Shown: piece by piece, positions 1 to 7,479 of the stretch | Numbering within the stretch: position 1 is the stretch's first letter | Layout: each line of letters begins with the position of its first letter | NCBI GenBank assembly: GCA_017449135.1 | Contig: JAFSKE010000016.1 | Span: 1 to 62,832 of the forward strand | Reading direction: 5' to 3' | Origin: Synergistaceae bacterium | GTDB taxonomy: Bacteria; Synergistota; Synergistia; Synergistales; Aminobacteriaceae | DNA length: 62,832 nucleotides | The notes under the pieces: model-generated | What the model saw: only the letters and a program-made list of their open reading frames with translations | Told to the model about the DNA's origin: nothing | The model's database searches: none | Program-made: the position numbers and the translations under genes

Positions 1-216
1 ATTTTGAACATCCTTAATAGCCGAACTTAAAAATAACTTTTCAGCGTCATCATCAGTTTCTTCAAGCAGTTGCCGAAACAATAACAAACGATTCTTTTTC
101 TTTGCGTAGTTATAAACTATTGTAGCCTGTTGCAGTGCAGACATCTCAATAGGATTAACCGTCAAATACTCCCTCATTGTTTTTGAAGGTATACACGAAA
201 TTACATTTATATTCAT
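1..216 (-). CDS. Hypothetical protein, N-terminal 72 residues (runs off window)
   Basis: Open frame from an ATG at 216 to the window edge, beginning MNINVISCIPSKTMREYL. The start overlaps the stop of the upstream AAA+ gene in an ATGA arrangement, so the two are translationally coupled. The visible part is rich in Leu, Lys and Glu and looks helical; I recognise no family. The coupling suggests it works with the AAA+ protein, perhaps as adaptor or substrate, but that is inference. The C-terminus is missing. Confidence 0.6.
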   Translation of the reverse strand, partial: MNINVISCIPSKTMREYLTVNPIEMSALQQATIVYNYAKKKNRLLLFRQLLEETDDDAEKLFLSSAIKDVQN

Positions 217-2390
217 AATTGGAAACCTGCTTTACTTTTTTCGTGTTTCATTGACATTTCGTGCCTTAAAGCATTAATTAAAATTTCGTGAGTAACTGTA
301 TTTCTGTTTGATAAAAACGAATTATACTGTGCTCTAACAGAATGAAAATCTCCCGGCGTAAGTTTAGTAAAAGTTTTTAACTCACGTTCAAGATGAGAAG
401 GAAGCTCTGAATTACAAATAGGCTTTAACAGAGAATTATAAAGCGCAGTAATTTGTGAACTTCCTGCGTAATCAAATTTAATTTTGTATAAGAAACGTCT
501 TAAAGAAGCCGGATCAAGCTCTTCAAGTCTGTTAGTTGTGCATATACAAAAACATTTACATTCTTCAAGATTTACCAAAAATTCATTAACAAAACTAACT
601 TCCCAAGAACGAACTGCCATATCACGCGAATATAAAAACGTATCAGCCTCATCAATCACTAAAACAGCTCCTTCTTCTTCGGCATGACGGAAAGCCTCAG
701 CTATTTTCTTTTCAGTTTCACCGACAAAACAATTTTGTAAATCGCTCGCTCTTTGTATAAAACATTCGCGGTCAAGTTCGTGTGCTATATGCCTTGCCAA
801 TGCAGTTTTACCTGTTCCGGGAGGCCCATAAAATAACATTGTTGCACAGCCTCCTTCAATTTTGGATTTAGGATTTCTCATAAACTCATCAGCCCTTACA
901 CATCTTTCCATTAAATCAGAAATTTCAGCATTATTAAGAGTTAAGCCTTCTAACGTGAAATTTTTTACCTCGCTGCCTGCTTTTCTTGTTATTTCTCTTC
1001 CGCCTCTTAAAAAAGTTGTATATGCCTTCATTGAACATTCGACAGCAGGGACAAAATCATCATCATTATATTTAAGAATTTCAGCGCGGTTAATTGAATT
1101 TTCTATGACAGCGGCAGGGACTTCGTAATCTTTTGCGAGTGATTTTATTTGCGAATTAGTAAAATATTTTTCAACTTTGTGCCGTTTAATTATATCGAAA
1201 AATAATTTTTCGCGTTCTTTCCTGCCGGGAGCTTCAAAAAATACGCTGAAAGAAAATCTCCTCATTACTGACGGGTGAATATTATTAACGTGATTTGTTA
1301 TCCAAATAACATGATTATTAGGCTTTTCAAGAAGAGTATTCAGCCATAATTTATCTTTGACGTGTTCACCTGAAATATCTCGAAGGCTCGTATCCAAAAT
1401 TTTTTCAGCCTCATCTACAACAACAAAACTTTTAGGATGTCTTGAAGCTATATTCATGCAGGCAATAACAGCCGTAGCTGACTCTGATGTTACATTCTCT
1501 CTTACGTTAATTGTAAAGGCTTTAAGTCCGAGAGATTTTGCAAGACTGCGTGCAAAAGTTGTTTTGCCTGTACCGGGAGGTCCGTAGAGCATTATATGAA
1601 CCGGCGCGGAACTTTTTGATTTTAGAAGTCTTACAACATAATTCAAGTCTTCTTTTTTTATATTAAAATTTTCAAGAGGTAAAGTTTCGCCTTTCATTTG
1701 AACACAGAATAAATCATTAGGACTAATTTCAGGACATTCAAAAAATTTAATCAGTATATTACTAAGACTAAGACCATACCCGCGCCCAGTACCTGTCTGA
1801 ACGTCTAAAAGTTTATAAGTTTCGAGCTCACGAATTGTATCGTTCAAACTTGAGATATTAGTATTAAGAAGACAGGCTAATATTTTTTTGTTGCGGGCTT
1901 TCAATATTTTGAGATTTCCGCTAAAATAACATTCAACATAATTATTTGCCTCACTTATATAAGCAAACTCCAAAAAATCTAAAGCACAATTATTAAGACC
2001 AAAAATTGTTTCAAATTTTTTCCGTGCAAGCTCATAATTTTTAGCGTCAGAAGTCTGATAATTTGATATTTCTTCGCAAATTTTCAAAGCTCGTTCTCTT
2101 ATAAAAGTTTGAATGTAAGGATAGTCTTGAGCAACACTGCAAAGCTCACGGTATAAACTGCACAAAGAAGTTGTTTCATCACTATAGAGTAAATTAAGGA
2201 CTTCTTCTTTATCACGGCCGCCGCTCCAGTTTTCAACATCTTCAATGACATTTTTAAGCAAACTTTTCAAATTTGCTCCTATAAAGCGAAGATAATCCAA
2301 AAAACCATCATCAATATTAAAATATTTCTCGTGCAACAATCTGGCCATATATTGAGCCGCTTTTACTTGATCGTACAAAATTTCAGGCAT
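213..2390 (-). CDS. Tandem AAA+ ATPase, 725 residues
   Basis: Two AAA+ modules follow a helical N-terminal region of about 240 residues. Module 1 has Walker A GPPGTGKT near residues 270-277 and Walker B VVVDEAEK near 323-330. Module 2 repeats GPPGTGKT near 535 and has VLVIDEAD about 45 residues later. Both contain the Asp-Glu pair needed for hydrolysis, and Arg-rich strings after each could supply arginine fingers. Such double-ring proteins unfold or remodel substrates. A strong GGAGG sits before the ATG at 2390. The gene leads into the cut gene at 1-216. The N-terminus matches no adaptor family I know, so the substrate cannot be named. A type VII EccA-like role is possible but unsupported, since EccA has one AAA+ module and TPRs. 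Confidence 0.85.
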   Translation of the reverse strand: MPEILYDQVKAAQYMARLLHEKYFNIDDGFLDYLRFIGANLKSLLKNVIEDVENWSGGRDKEEVLNLLYSDETTSLCSLYRELCSVAQDYPYIQTFIRERALKICEEISNYQTSDAKNYELARKKFETIFGLNNCALDFLEFAYISEANNYVECYFSGNLKILKARNKKILACLLNTNISSLNDTIRELETYKLLDVQTGTGRGYGLSLSNILIKFFECPEISPNDLFCVQMKGETLPLENFNIKKEDLNYVVRLLKSKSSAPVHIMLYGPPGTGKTTFARSLAKSLGLKAFTINVRENVTSESATAVIACMNIASRHPKSFVVVDEAEKILDTSLRDISGEHVKDKLWLNTLLEKPNNHVIWITNHVNNIHPSVMRRFSFSVFFEAPGRKEREKLFFDIIKRHKVEKYFTNSQIKSLAKDYEVPAAVIENSINRAEILKYNDDDFVPAVECSMKAYTTFLRGGREITRKAGSEVKNFTLEGLTLNNAEISDLMERCVRADEFMRNPKSKIEGGCATMLFYGPPGTGKTALARHIAHELDRECFIQRASDLQNCFVGETEKKIAEAFRHAEEEGAVLVIDEADTFLYSRDMAVRSWEVSFVNEFLVNLEECKCFCICTTNRLEELDPASLRRFLYKIKFDYAGSSQITALYNSLLKPICNSELPSHLERELKTFTKLTPGDFHSVRAQYNSFLSNRNTVTHEILINALRHEMSMKHEKSKAGFQL

Positions 2391-2928
2391 GATTTTTACC
2401 TCCTTATAAATTTTTTTTTTTTTACTAGATTTATTTTAAGAAAGTACTACGCAAATATAAAGTGTAAAATCTATCGTAACGTTAAACGCGATAATCGAAA
2501 AGAAATTCTTGAAAAAAAAATTTACATCAAGTTCTGAGTTTAAGCCATTTAGTTTATGATTAAAATCAAATGTTGCCGTATTATTAGACCGAACTCAGCG
2601 GGTAATTTCAATCACGCTTCTGAATATTGAAAAGTCGGAAGGCTGTCGCTACTTTATGGAAGCCTTTATTTTAGGAGGAAATAAAAATTAATTTCGCATG
2701 GCGGATTTTCAATGGGACAGCGAAGCAACTGAAAAAGCTCATGTTCATTGCGTTAAGAATAAGTTTTTAAGAGCTCATTAATCTGGACTAAAAATTTTAG
2801 CTGAATAATTCCAGAGCATAATATTTCTTATGTGTCGGCAAGTTCTCATGTTCAAGACTCTAAAAGTTGAATACCAGACTACGTGCTATGCAATCCAGCT
2901 TTGTTAGCTTTAATTTCGCTTCGAAGAA

Positions 2929-3087
2929 ATGGTTAACTCTTTCATCGTAGAGCGCATAGACGCTGTAAACACAGATGATATAACGGGCGACATATCAGAA
3001 ACAGAAAGAGTTGACGCTTTGAAATATCAATGCTATCAGCGTGGTTTTCGTGATGCCTTGCAATTAGCGGGTTTTATAAAAAAATAA
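2929..3087 (+). CDS. Possible 52-residue protein or gene remnant
   Basis: ATG-to-TAA frame with plausible composition (MVNSFIVERIDAVNTDD at the start; a DALKYQCYQRGF stretch later). There is no convincing ribosome-binding site, but a hairpin with a T-rich tail begins 5 nt after the stop, as expected for the end of a transcribed gene. It could be the 3' end of a larger decayed gene. No family recognised. Confidence 0.35.
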   Translation: MVNSFIVERIDAVNTDDITGDISETERVDALKYQCYQRGFRDALQLAGFIKK

Positions 3088-3091
3088 GTTC

Positions 3092-3124
3092 TGCCATGTT
3101 GAATAAAAGACATGGCAATTTTTA
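3092..3124 (+). terminator. Rho-independent terminator candidate
   Basis: TGCCATG at 3092-3098 pairs perfectly with CATGGCA at 3111-3117, leaving a 12-nt loop, and is followed by ATTTTTAT. It lies directly after the 52-residue frame ending at 3087. Confidence 0.55.
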
Positions 3125-3421
3125 TACGCAAAAATACGGATTTTTTAGTCTTATCTTCACAGAAACTCAAATAGAACACCTTTAACGTTAATTTTGTTTT
3201 TATACCAATCTGGATTGTTGCAATTTTTGATTAAATTTGATAAGTTTTTTTTAGGAAACAAAAGAGCTGAATACATTTTGAATGTGCATTCAAGCTCTTA
3301 AAAAATTTATGTTTTACGAAGATATTTTTTGAAAAAACACCTTCAAATTATTTTCTAAGACGTAAGTATAAGGCAAAATCTGCGAAATTGCAAATAAAAA
3401 ACAACAGAAAGGAGAATAAAA

Positions 3422-3652
3422 ATGCAGTTTTTGAGAATTAAGGATTTACAAAGTCGGTACGGAATCAGCAGGCAAACGGTCTACAACTATGAGAATGCAG
3501 GCGTGATTCCTAAGTCTTTTAAGATAGGGAATTTCAGAGTGTGGGACGCAAATGAAATTGAAAATTTTGATAAAAAAAGGATTAAGGAGGATCAATGTAC
3601 GCCATTTGAACTTTCCCTGCCATACTTTCTTTTTGTAATAACGAGTTCATAA
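3422..3652 (+). CDS. AlpA/MerR-like helix-turn-helix regulator with aberrant C-terminal tail
   Basis: The first ~55 residues form a winged HTH of the AlpA/excisionase type: LRIKDLQSRYGISRQTVYNY, then a wing with VIPKSFKIGNFRVWDANEIENF. Such proteins regulate prophage or island genes or act as excisionases. AAAGGAG 8 nt before the ATG fixes the start. After residue ~55 the frame runs into the end of the antisense methyltransferase remnant, so the last ~20 residues are probably not native. An AAGGAGG at 3584-3590 followed by ATG at 3595 looks like the start of a lost next gene (only four codons remain). The junction marks a recombination scar. Confidence 0.75.
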   Translation: MQFLRIKDLQSRYGISRQTVYNYENAGVIPKSFKIGNFRVWDANEIENFDKKRIKEDQCTPFELSLPYFLFVITSS

Positions 3653-4061
3653 CAATGAGCGAATCACCGGCAATGAGTCGATTTTTCCATTTGTCAAAAT
3701 GTTTGTAAGCCTCAATCGCTTTAGTCTTTTCTTGAAGCCGTTGAAAAGGATCAGCATCAGGAAACAAATATCCTTGTCGAGAAACAGTATCCGGAGTAAT
3801 ATTTTGCAAACGACTAATCACTCGCTGCGGAATGACTGTTTCATGAATATGAATTGACGAAACAGGAACATCGAAAGAAGAATTTTCTTTTTTTCCAGCC
3901 CATTGAAGATTAGGCGAAAAGTGAACATCAAATTCATATTTTTTGATTTCGTTTGATGAATTATCATGTGCTGCTAACCCCACACGAGGATTATTTTTTC
4001 TCATTTCTTCGTTATGCAAATATGCTTCAATTTCTCGTTCTCGTGAGTTTTTTCCCGGCAT
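3582..4061 (-). pseudogene. Truncated DNA adenine methyltransferase (type III Mod-like), N-terminal 159 residues
   Basis: The protein ends NRLIAGDSLIVMNSLL...VQMAYIDPP and stops immediately. This is the region before and including the first half of the catalytic DPPY motif of beta-class N6-adenine methyltransferases such as type III Mod enzymes, which normally continue for several hundred residues. The target-recognition and AdoMet-binding parts are gone, so it cannot methylate. The start MPGKNSRERE has a GGAGG upstream. The DPP codons and stop are the reverse complement of the AAGGAGG that ends the facing AlpA-like gene, which suggests a join through short homology. Confidence 0.8.
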
Positions 4062-4365
4062 TAATAAATCCTCCTATTCGCATGTTATGAATTTAATTAT
4101 GGAACTTCTAACATTGTCTGTCTGTTAATTAATCAAAATTAATTTTATTATTTTATTACTTTTTTTCAATTAGTTATTTTTATGAAACATGCTGTAAAAA
4201 CTATTAATAAAACGAAAAAATGTTTTAATGTTTTAATGTTTAACATTAAAAAGTCTAAAACTTAAAACATTTTTAACTTCAAAAATAGAAACAAAAAGAA
4301 CCTGGATAATCAGTGATTTTCATGCTAACATGCTAAAAAAATTATGTTAGGGGACTGATTAATTT
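4062..4365. promoter_or_regulatory. AT-rich intergenic region with repeated TGTTTTAA and a TTAATGTT-T-AACATTAA palindrome
   Basis: Divergent spacer between the methyltransferase remnant and the PP2C gene. TGTTTTAA is tandemly repeated at 4221-4236, overlapping a 17-nt palindrome (4233-4240 / 4242-4249). A further TTAAAACATTTTT at 4263-4275 can pair with the AAAAAATGTTTTAA near 4215. The same AAATGTTTTAA / TTAAAACATTT words form the hairpin at 21905-21951. It may be a hairpin terminator or a partition/regulator binding site. There is a short direct repeat ATGCTAA near 4323-4336. No clear promoter. Confidence 0.35.
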
Positions 4366-5109
4366 ATGATTAATTTTGCTGTTCGATCTGAAACAGGATT
4401 CGTAAGAAAAAATAACGAAGATAATTTTTACGCTAATGGAATTTTCATGTCAGAGCAAGAACGTGATAATCCATTTTTCATAACTGGCAGTGCAGACGCT
4501 CCCTGTATTTTTGCAGTTTGTGATGGCATGGGCGGAGAAGAATGCGGAGAACTCGCTTCACTAATGACGGTAAAAACCCTTGATGAACACGCTGAAAAAA
4601 TCCGAATTGGATTTTACAAAGAAGTCGATGATTTTGCACAAAACGCTAATCGAAATTTGTTATCGCTCCCAGTCAGGTCAGCTACAACTCTCGCTCTCGT
4701 TGTTATCAAAGAAAGCAATAAATTCATGGCTTATAATTTGGGAGATTCAAGAATTTACAGGTTTGAAAACGACAGACTTCTAAGAATTACAAACGATCAT
4801 ACGGTCGCAGAAGATAAAGTTAGAATGGGACTTTTAACTCCTAAAAAAGCAGAGCAAAGCAGTGAGCGACACATTCTGACAGCATACGTGGGGAATCGTG
4901 ATTACACCTCACCTGATTTTTACGGACCGTATAATTCATCAAAAATTATTCTCTGCTCCGATGGTTTGACTGATATGCTGAGTTATCAAGAAATTTCTAC
5001 AATCGTCAAGAACTCCGAAAGTGCCTCCGAAACCGTTAATAAATTAGTCGATGAAGCACTCTCGAAGGGCGGACACGATAATGTAACCTGCGTTGTTATA
5101 ACATTCTAA
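4366..5109 (+). CDS. PP2C-family serine/threonine protein phosphatase
   Basis: 247 residues, a complete stand-alone PP2C domain. The metal-binding motifs are visible in order: RKNNEDNF near residue 14, VCDGMGG near 51-57, LGDSRIY, SDGLTD, and C-terminal GGHDNVTCVVI. These acidic residues hold the two Mn/Mg ions that remove phosphate from Ser/Thr. No membrane segment, so cytoplasmic. The start follows AGGGGACTGATTAATTT, a weak binding site. No kinase adjoins it; the nearest kinase is at 31486-35343, and the FHA-bearing secretion ATPase is at the far end of the window. Partnership with either is inference. Confidence 0.9.
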   Translation: MINFAVRSETGFVRKNNEDNFYANGIFMSEQERDNPFFITGSADAPCIFAVCDGMGGEECGELASLMTVKTLDEHAEKIRIGFYKEVDDFAQNANRNLLSLPVRSATTLALVVIKESNKFMAYNLGDSRIYRFENDRLLRITNDHTVAEDKVRMGLLTPKKAEQSSERHILTAYVGNRDYTSPDFYGPYNSSKIILCSDGLTDMLSYQEISTIVKNSESASETVNKLVDEALSKGGHDNVTCVVITF

Positions 5110-5132
5110 CCGCTTCGATTTTGAGGCGGTTA
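5107..5132. terminator. Hairpin between convergent genes
   Basis: TAACCGC (5107-5113) pairs with GCGGTTA (5126-5132) across a 12-nt loop, overlapping the PP2C stop codon and lying between convergent genes. There is no T-run, so it is a weak terminator candidate. Confidence 0.4.
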
Positions 5133-5135
5133 AAC

Positions 5136-5390
5136 TCAAACTCCGAGAGAAATAGCAAGACCTTTAATTACACTTTCTGATAATTGACTGTATATTTTTA
5201 TTTTATCGATAGGCTCACCGTTGTTTAACATATCCCTCGCAACTCGTTCTCGGTCTTTTTGAATCCCTTTTTGCTCAGCTTCATCAAAATCTTTTTCAAA
5301 CAAATATCTAAATGTATCTTTGAAAATATCATCTAATTCTTTTCTCAAATTTTCGTTCAAGTTTTCATCTCCGTATTTCCAAAAAAACAA
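5136..5390 (-). pseudogene. Duplicated C-terminal tail of the neighbouring nuclease
   Basis: 84 residues almost matching the last ~80 residues of the protein at 5432-6289: both share DDIFKDTFRYLFEKDF, DRERVA, DMLNNGEPIDKIK and VIKGLA. The nuclease core is absent. The frame opens at a TTG without a binding site. It is best read as a partial tandem duplication whose 5' part was lost. The tail resembles the low-complexity C-terminus of Rpn/PD-(D/E)XK proteins. Confidence 0.75.
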
Positions 5391-5640
5391 AAACTTTGAG
5401 CATTTTCAATAATAGCTTACACAACTCAAACTCAGAGAGAAACAGCAAGTCCTTTAATCACATCTTCAGTTAATCGACTGTAGGTTTTAATTTTGTCGAT
5501 AGGCTCACCGTTGTTTAGCATATCTATTGCAACTCGTTCTCGGTCTTCCTGAATGCCTTGTTGTCTTTCATTTGCAAAATCTTTCTCAAACAAATATCTA
5601 AATGTATCTTTGAAAATATCATCCATTTTACCTGTCTCCC
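5140..5640. repeat. Direct repeat of nuclease 3' end (two ~210-bp copies)
   Basis: About 5140-5350 and 5430-5640 are near-identical copies of the sequence encoding the nuclease tail (shared runs include TATCTAAATGTATCTTTGAA and GATAGGCTCACCGTTGTTTA). The order suggests a tandem duplication followed by loss of the intervening 5' portion. Confidence 0.75.
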
Positions 5641-6289
5641 TTAATTCCTTTCCTAAGTTTTTATTTGCACTCAAACAAACTTCGATAACTGTTCTCACGT
5701 TCTCCTTGACGTTCTCATTCCCAGTTGAAATTACTTTATTAACATAGTGAATTACATCGTCAGCTTTGACACCATTCGCTAACAATTTTAATCCTTCGTA
5801 TTCTCCGTCTGGCAGTTTTGACACAACTACAATCTGCACAGGAATACTGATTTTACCTTCAATTTTGTAAATCCCTGAATGAGATTCGATTACATTAAAA
5901 CCTGTCTCTTGTAAAATTTTTATCAATTCTCTCGGATACGAATGTCGAACTAACGTTAATGTTATTTCTTCAATCGGCAATTCATTAACTTTCTTGTCAA
6001 ATCCCTTGTAAATTAATCCATACCCCTGAGCCTTATAAAAATCGTCAATCGTCAATCCGTCCTCAGGTGATTTGTATTCAAACAAATTCTCACGCCTGAA
6101 AAATTCACCGATCGGATCGTTCAATTTCACATCTGGTTCTTTCTTGATAATTAAAAAATCTAACCTAACAGGGTCTTCCCCTAATTCTTTCTCTTGTTCG
6201 TATTTCACAGGAGCTTTCACTAAATCGTATTCAACTTTCATTGCTGCGTAAAATCCATAGTGAAATCTCGTGCGTCCTGATTCTTCCAC
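5432..6289 (-). CDS. PD-(D/E)XK nuclease-like protein (Rpn/transposase-associated type)
   Basis: 285 residues. The N-terminal half shows a PD-(D/E)XK core: RLDFLIIKK (Asp near residue 54) followed by FEYKSPED, giving an E-x-K pair near 71-73. The C-terminal helical tail (DDIFKDTFRYLFEKDF...RERVA) is typical of recombination-promoting nuclease relatives and of uncharacterised families in Firmicutes and Synergistota. The start is GTG at 6289, whose first base overlaps the TAG of the upstream recombinase, so the two are coupled. Likely a DNA endonuclease linked to mobile elements; specificity unknown. Confidence 0.65.
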   Translation of the reverse strand: MEESGRTRFHYGFYAAMKVEYDLVKAPVKYEQEKELGEDPVRLDFLIIKKEPDVKLNDPIGEFFRRENLFEYKSPEDGLTIDDFYKAQGYGLIYKGFDKKVNELPIEEITLTLVRHSYPRELIKILQETGFNVIESHSGIYKIEGKISIPVQIVVVSKLPDGEYEGLKLLANGVKADDVIHYVNKVISTGNENVKENVRTVIEVCLSANKNLGKELRETGKMDDIFKDTFRYLFEKDFANERQQGIQEDRERVAIDMLNNGEPIDKIKTYSRLTEDVIKGLAVSL

Positions 6290-6864
6290 TATTTTGCTCC
6301 CTTCAAATTTCGTTTCGCCCTGCCTAATGTTGCGGGGCTGATGCCTGTCATTTGATAAACCTGCTTGTAAGAATTTGTTTTTAGAAGTTCTAACGCATGA
6401 TTTATCTGTTCACGCTTAAACTTTTTCGGACGACCTTCTTGAAAATTTGGATTTTGTTTTGCTATTGCTTTTCCTTCCTGTGTTCTCTGAATTATTATCT
6501 CTCGCTCAAATTCTGAAAAACTCAACATGATATTTCGGATTAATTTTCCCGTAGGCGAATTATCGATTATTCCAAGATTTAGAACGAAAACAACTATATC
6601 TCGGTTTAACAAATCTTCAAGTAATTGTACACCCTGAATTAGACTTCGTGCAATGCGATCTAATTTAGTAATAATTAACGTGTCTCCAGCTTGAATTTTT
6701 TTCAATAATTTATTTAATTCAGGACGATTATCTTTCACTCCTGAAAATTTTTCTAAAAACATTCTTTCTGCTCCTGCTTCTTTAAGAGCTTTTTCTTGAC
6801 ATTCGAGTGAGTTGCCATCACGTGCCTGCCCTGCCGTACTCACTCTCGCATATCCGTACTTCAT
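6289..6864 (-). CDS. Serine recombinase (resolvase/invertase family)
   Basis: The catalytic domain starts [13 protein letters not shown] with the nucleophile Ser9. It is followed by SLECQ, a KLDRIARS segment holding active-site arginines, the E-helix region [20 protein letters not shown], and a short C-terminal HTH ([20 protein letters not shown]). The 191-residue length matches small resolvases/invertases. The upstream in-frame extension to 6906 lacks family similarity, so I take the start at 6864. It probably acts on the neighbouring accessory module or in plasmid multimer resolution. A diverged N-terminal remnant of the same family lies at 23009-23197 in the opposite orientation, on the far side of the module. 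Confidence 0.9.
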   Translation of the reverse strand: MKYGYARVSTAGQARDGNSLECQEKALKEAGAERMFLEKFSGVKDNRPELNKLLKKIQAGDTLIITKLDRIARSLIQGVQLLEDLLNRDIVVFVLNLGIIDNSPTGKLIRNIMLSFSEFEREIIIQRTQEGKAIAKQNPNFQEGRPKKFKREQINHALELLKTNSYKQVYQMTGISPATLGRAKRNLKGAK

Positions 6865-6980
6865 TTTTAGTTTTCTCCTGATTAAAAGTTTTGAGTAAAA
6901 CCTCACGAAGATTTTACAACACAGGAGAGAAACAAGTCAAAAATGTCAAGTTTTTATTACATTTTCTTGGCAGCCTCCGT

Positions 6981-7106
6981 TCACATCCGTTCATATTCCC
7001 TGTATAGAGCGTCATTTACAACATCACTAAAATTTCGTCCTTGCAGTTTTGCAACGACATTCAACTCGTTATATAAATCATCATTAATAATAACTTCAAC
7101 TTTCAT
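6981..7106 (-). CDS. 41-residue ribbon-helix-helix protein (CopG/Arc-like)
   Basis: MKVEVIINDDLYNELNVVAK opens with the beta-strand and first helix of a ribbon-helix-helix fold, followed by GRNFSDVVNDALYREYE, the second helix. GGAGGTAAAAAAAA precedes the ATG. At 41 residues it is close to the plasmid copy-number repressor CopG. It is divergent from the primase operon, with an inverted repeat between the two promoters. By analogy it may repress that operon and thus replication; an antitoxin role without its toxin is the alternative. Confidence 0.7.
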   Translation of the reverse strand: MKVEVIINDDLYNELNVVAKLQGRNFSDVVNDALYREYERM

Positions 7107-7150
7107 TTTTTTTTACCTCCGATTGATATTTAATATTGATTATACAACGC

Positions 7151-7211
7151 ACAGTCCTCAAAAAAAAGAAAATTTTTTCAATTTGCTTTTCTCTGAGGAC
7201 TGTATTATAAT
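7151..7211 (+). promoter_or_regulatory. Promoter 1 of the primase operon, with inverted-repeat operator
   Basis: -35 TTGCTT (7183-7188), 17-bp spacer, -10 TATAAT (7206-7211). A perfect 10-bp inverted repeat, ACAGTCCTCA (7151-7160) and TGAGGACTGT (7194-7203), brackets an AT-rich loop. Its right arm fills the spacer, where a bound repressor would block polymerase. In the other direction a TATAAT (7140-7145) could serve the ribbon-helix-helix gene. Confidence 0.7.
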
Positions 7212-7251
7212 TTCGATAACTAAAATACAAAAAAGATAGGAGAAATTATAA

Positions 7252-7455
7252 TTGAAAACACAGAAAAAAGCAACACAGAATAATTCAGAAGCAACACAGA
7301 GAACCGTAAAAATCGAGGTAATGACTGCATTTTACGCAGAAAAAATTAATGCTACAAAATTATTTGAGGATAAATTTACACCCATCAAGAAAAATGAATT
7401 TTGCAAATTGATTTCTCTTGATGGGTGTATTATAATCTTTGATAACAAATATTAA
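7252..7455 (+). CDS. Small protein upstream of primase-helicase
   Basis: 67 residues from a TTG start behind AGGAG. It begins MKTQKKATQNNSEATQ, then a possible globular stretch TVKIEVMTAFYAEKINATKLF. The last third is encoded by the second inverted-repeat promoter, so that part may be incidental. No family recognised. A degenerate stretch near 15853-15980 has a similar pattern (LKIEL...VKKTFEK), hinting at a small recurring protein of this module. Confidence 0.45.
   Translation: MKTQKKATQNNSEATQRTVKIEVMTAFYAEKINATKLFEDKFTPIKKNEFCKLISLDGCIIIFDNKY
7378..7436 (+). promoter_or_regulatory. Promoter 2 of the primase gene, same architecture with different repeat arms
   Basis: -35 TTGATT (7408-7413), 17-bp spacer, -10 TATAAT (7431-7436). 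A perfect 13-bp inverted repeat, ACACCCATCAAGA (7378-7390) and TCTTGATGGGTGT (7416-7428), sits as in promoter 1. The bases after -10 also match (TTTGATAAC here, TTCGATAAC in promoter 1). The arms differ in sequence but keep full complementarity. Confidence 0.7.
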
Positions 7456-7479
7456 TAATAACGGAGGTAAGTATAGCAA

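Larger units (their letters stand above)
2391..3421. other. Degenerate accessory region between AAA+ gene and AlpA-like gene
   Basis: About 1 kb with no long frame. It holds a 27-residue frame at 2698-2781 with an AGGAGG about 20 nt upstream (too far for a good site), a 52-residue frame at 2929-3087 listed separately, a hairpin at 3092-3117, and AT-rich DNA up to the AlpA-like gene. It reads like eroded mobile-element DNA. I see no RNA gene. Confidence 0.5.

Noticed and set aside
213..2390. Type VII EccA assignment for the AAA+ protein
   Set aside because: Two AAA+ modules and no TPR N-terminus, and it lies 54 kb from the WXG100 locus.
6943..7239. 98-residue forward frame
   Set aside because: It is antisense to the ribbon-helix-helix gene and continues through the inverted-repeat promoter.
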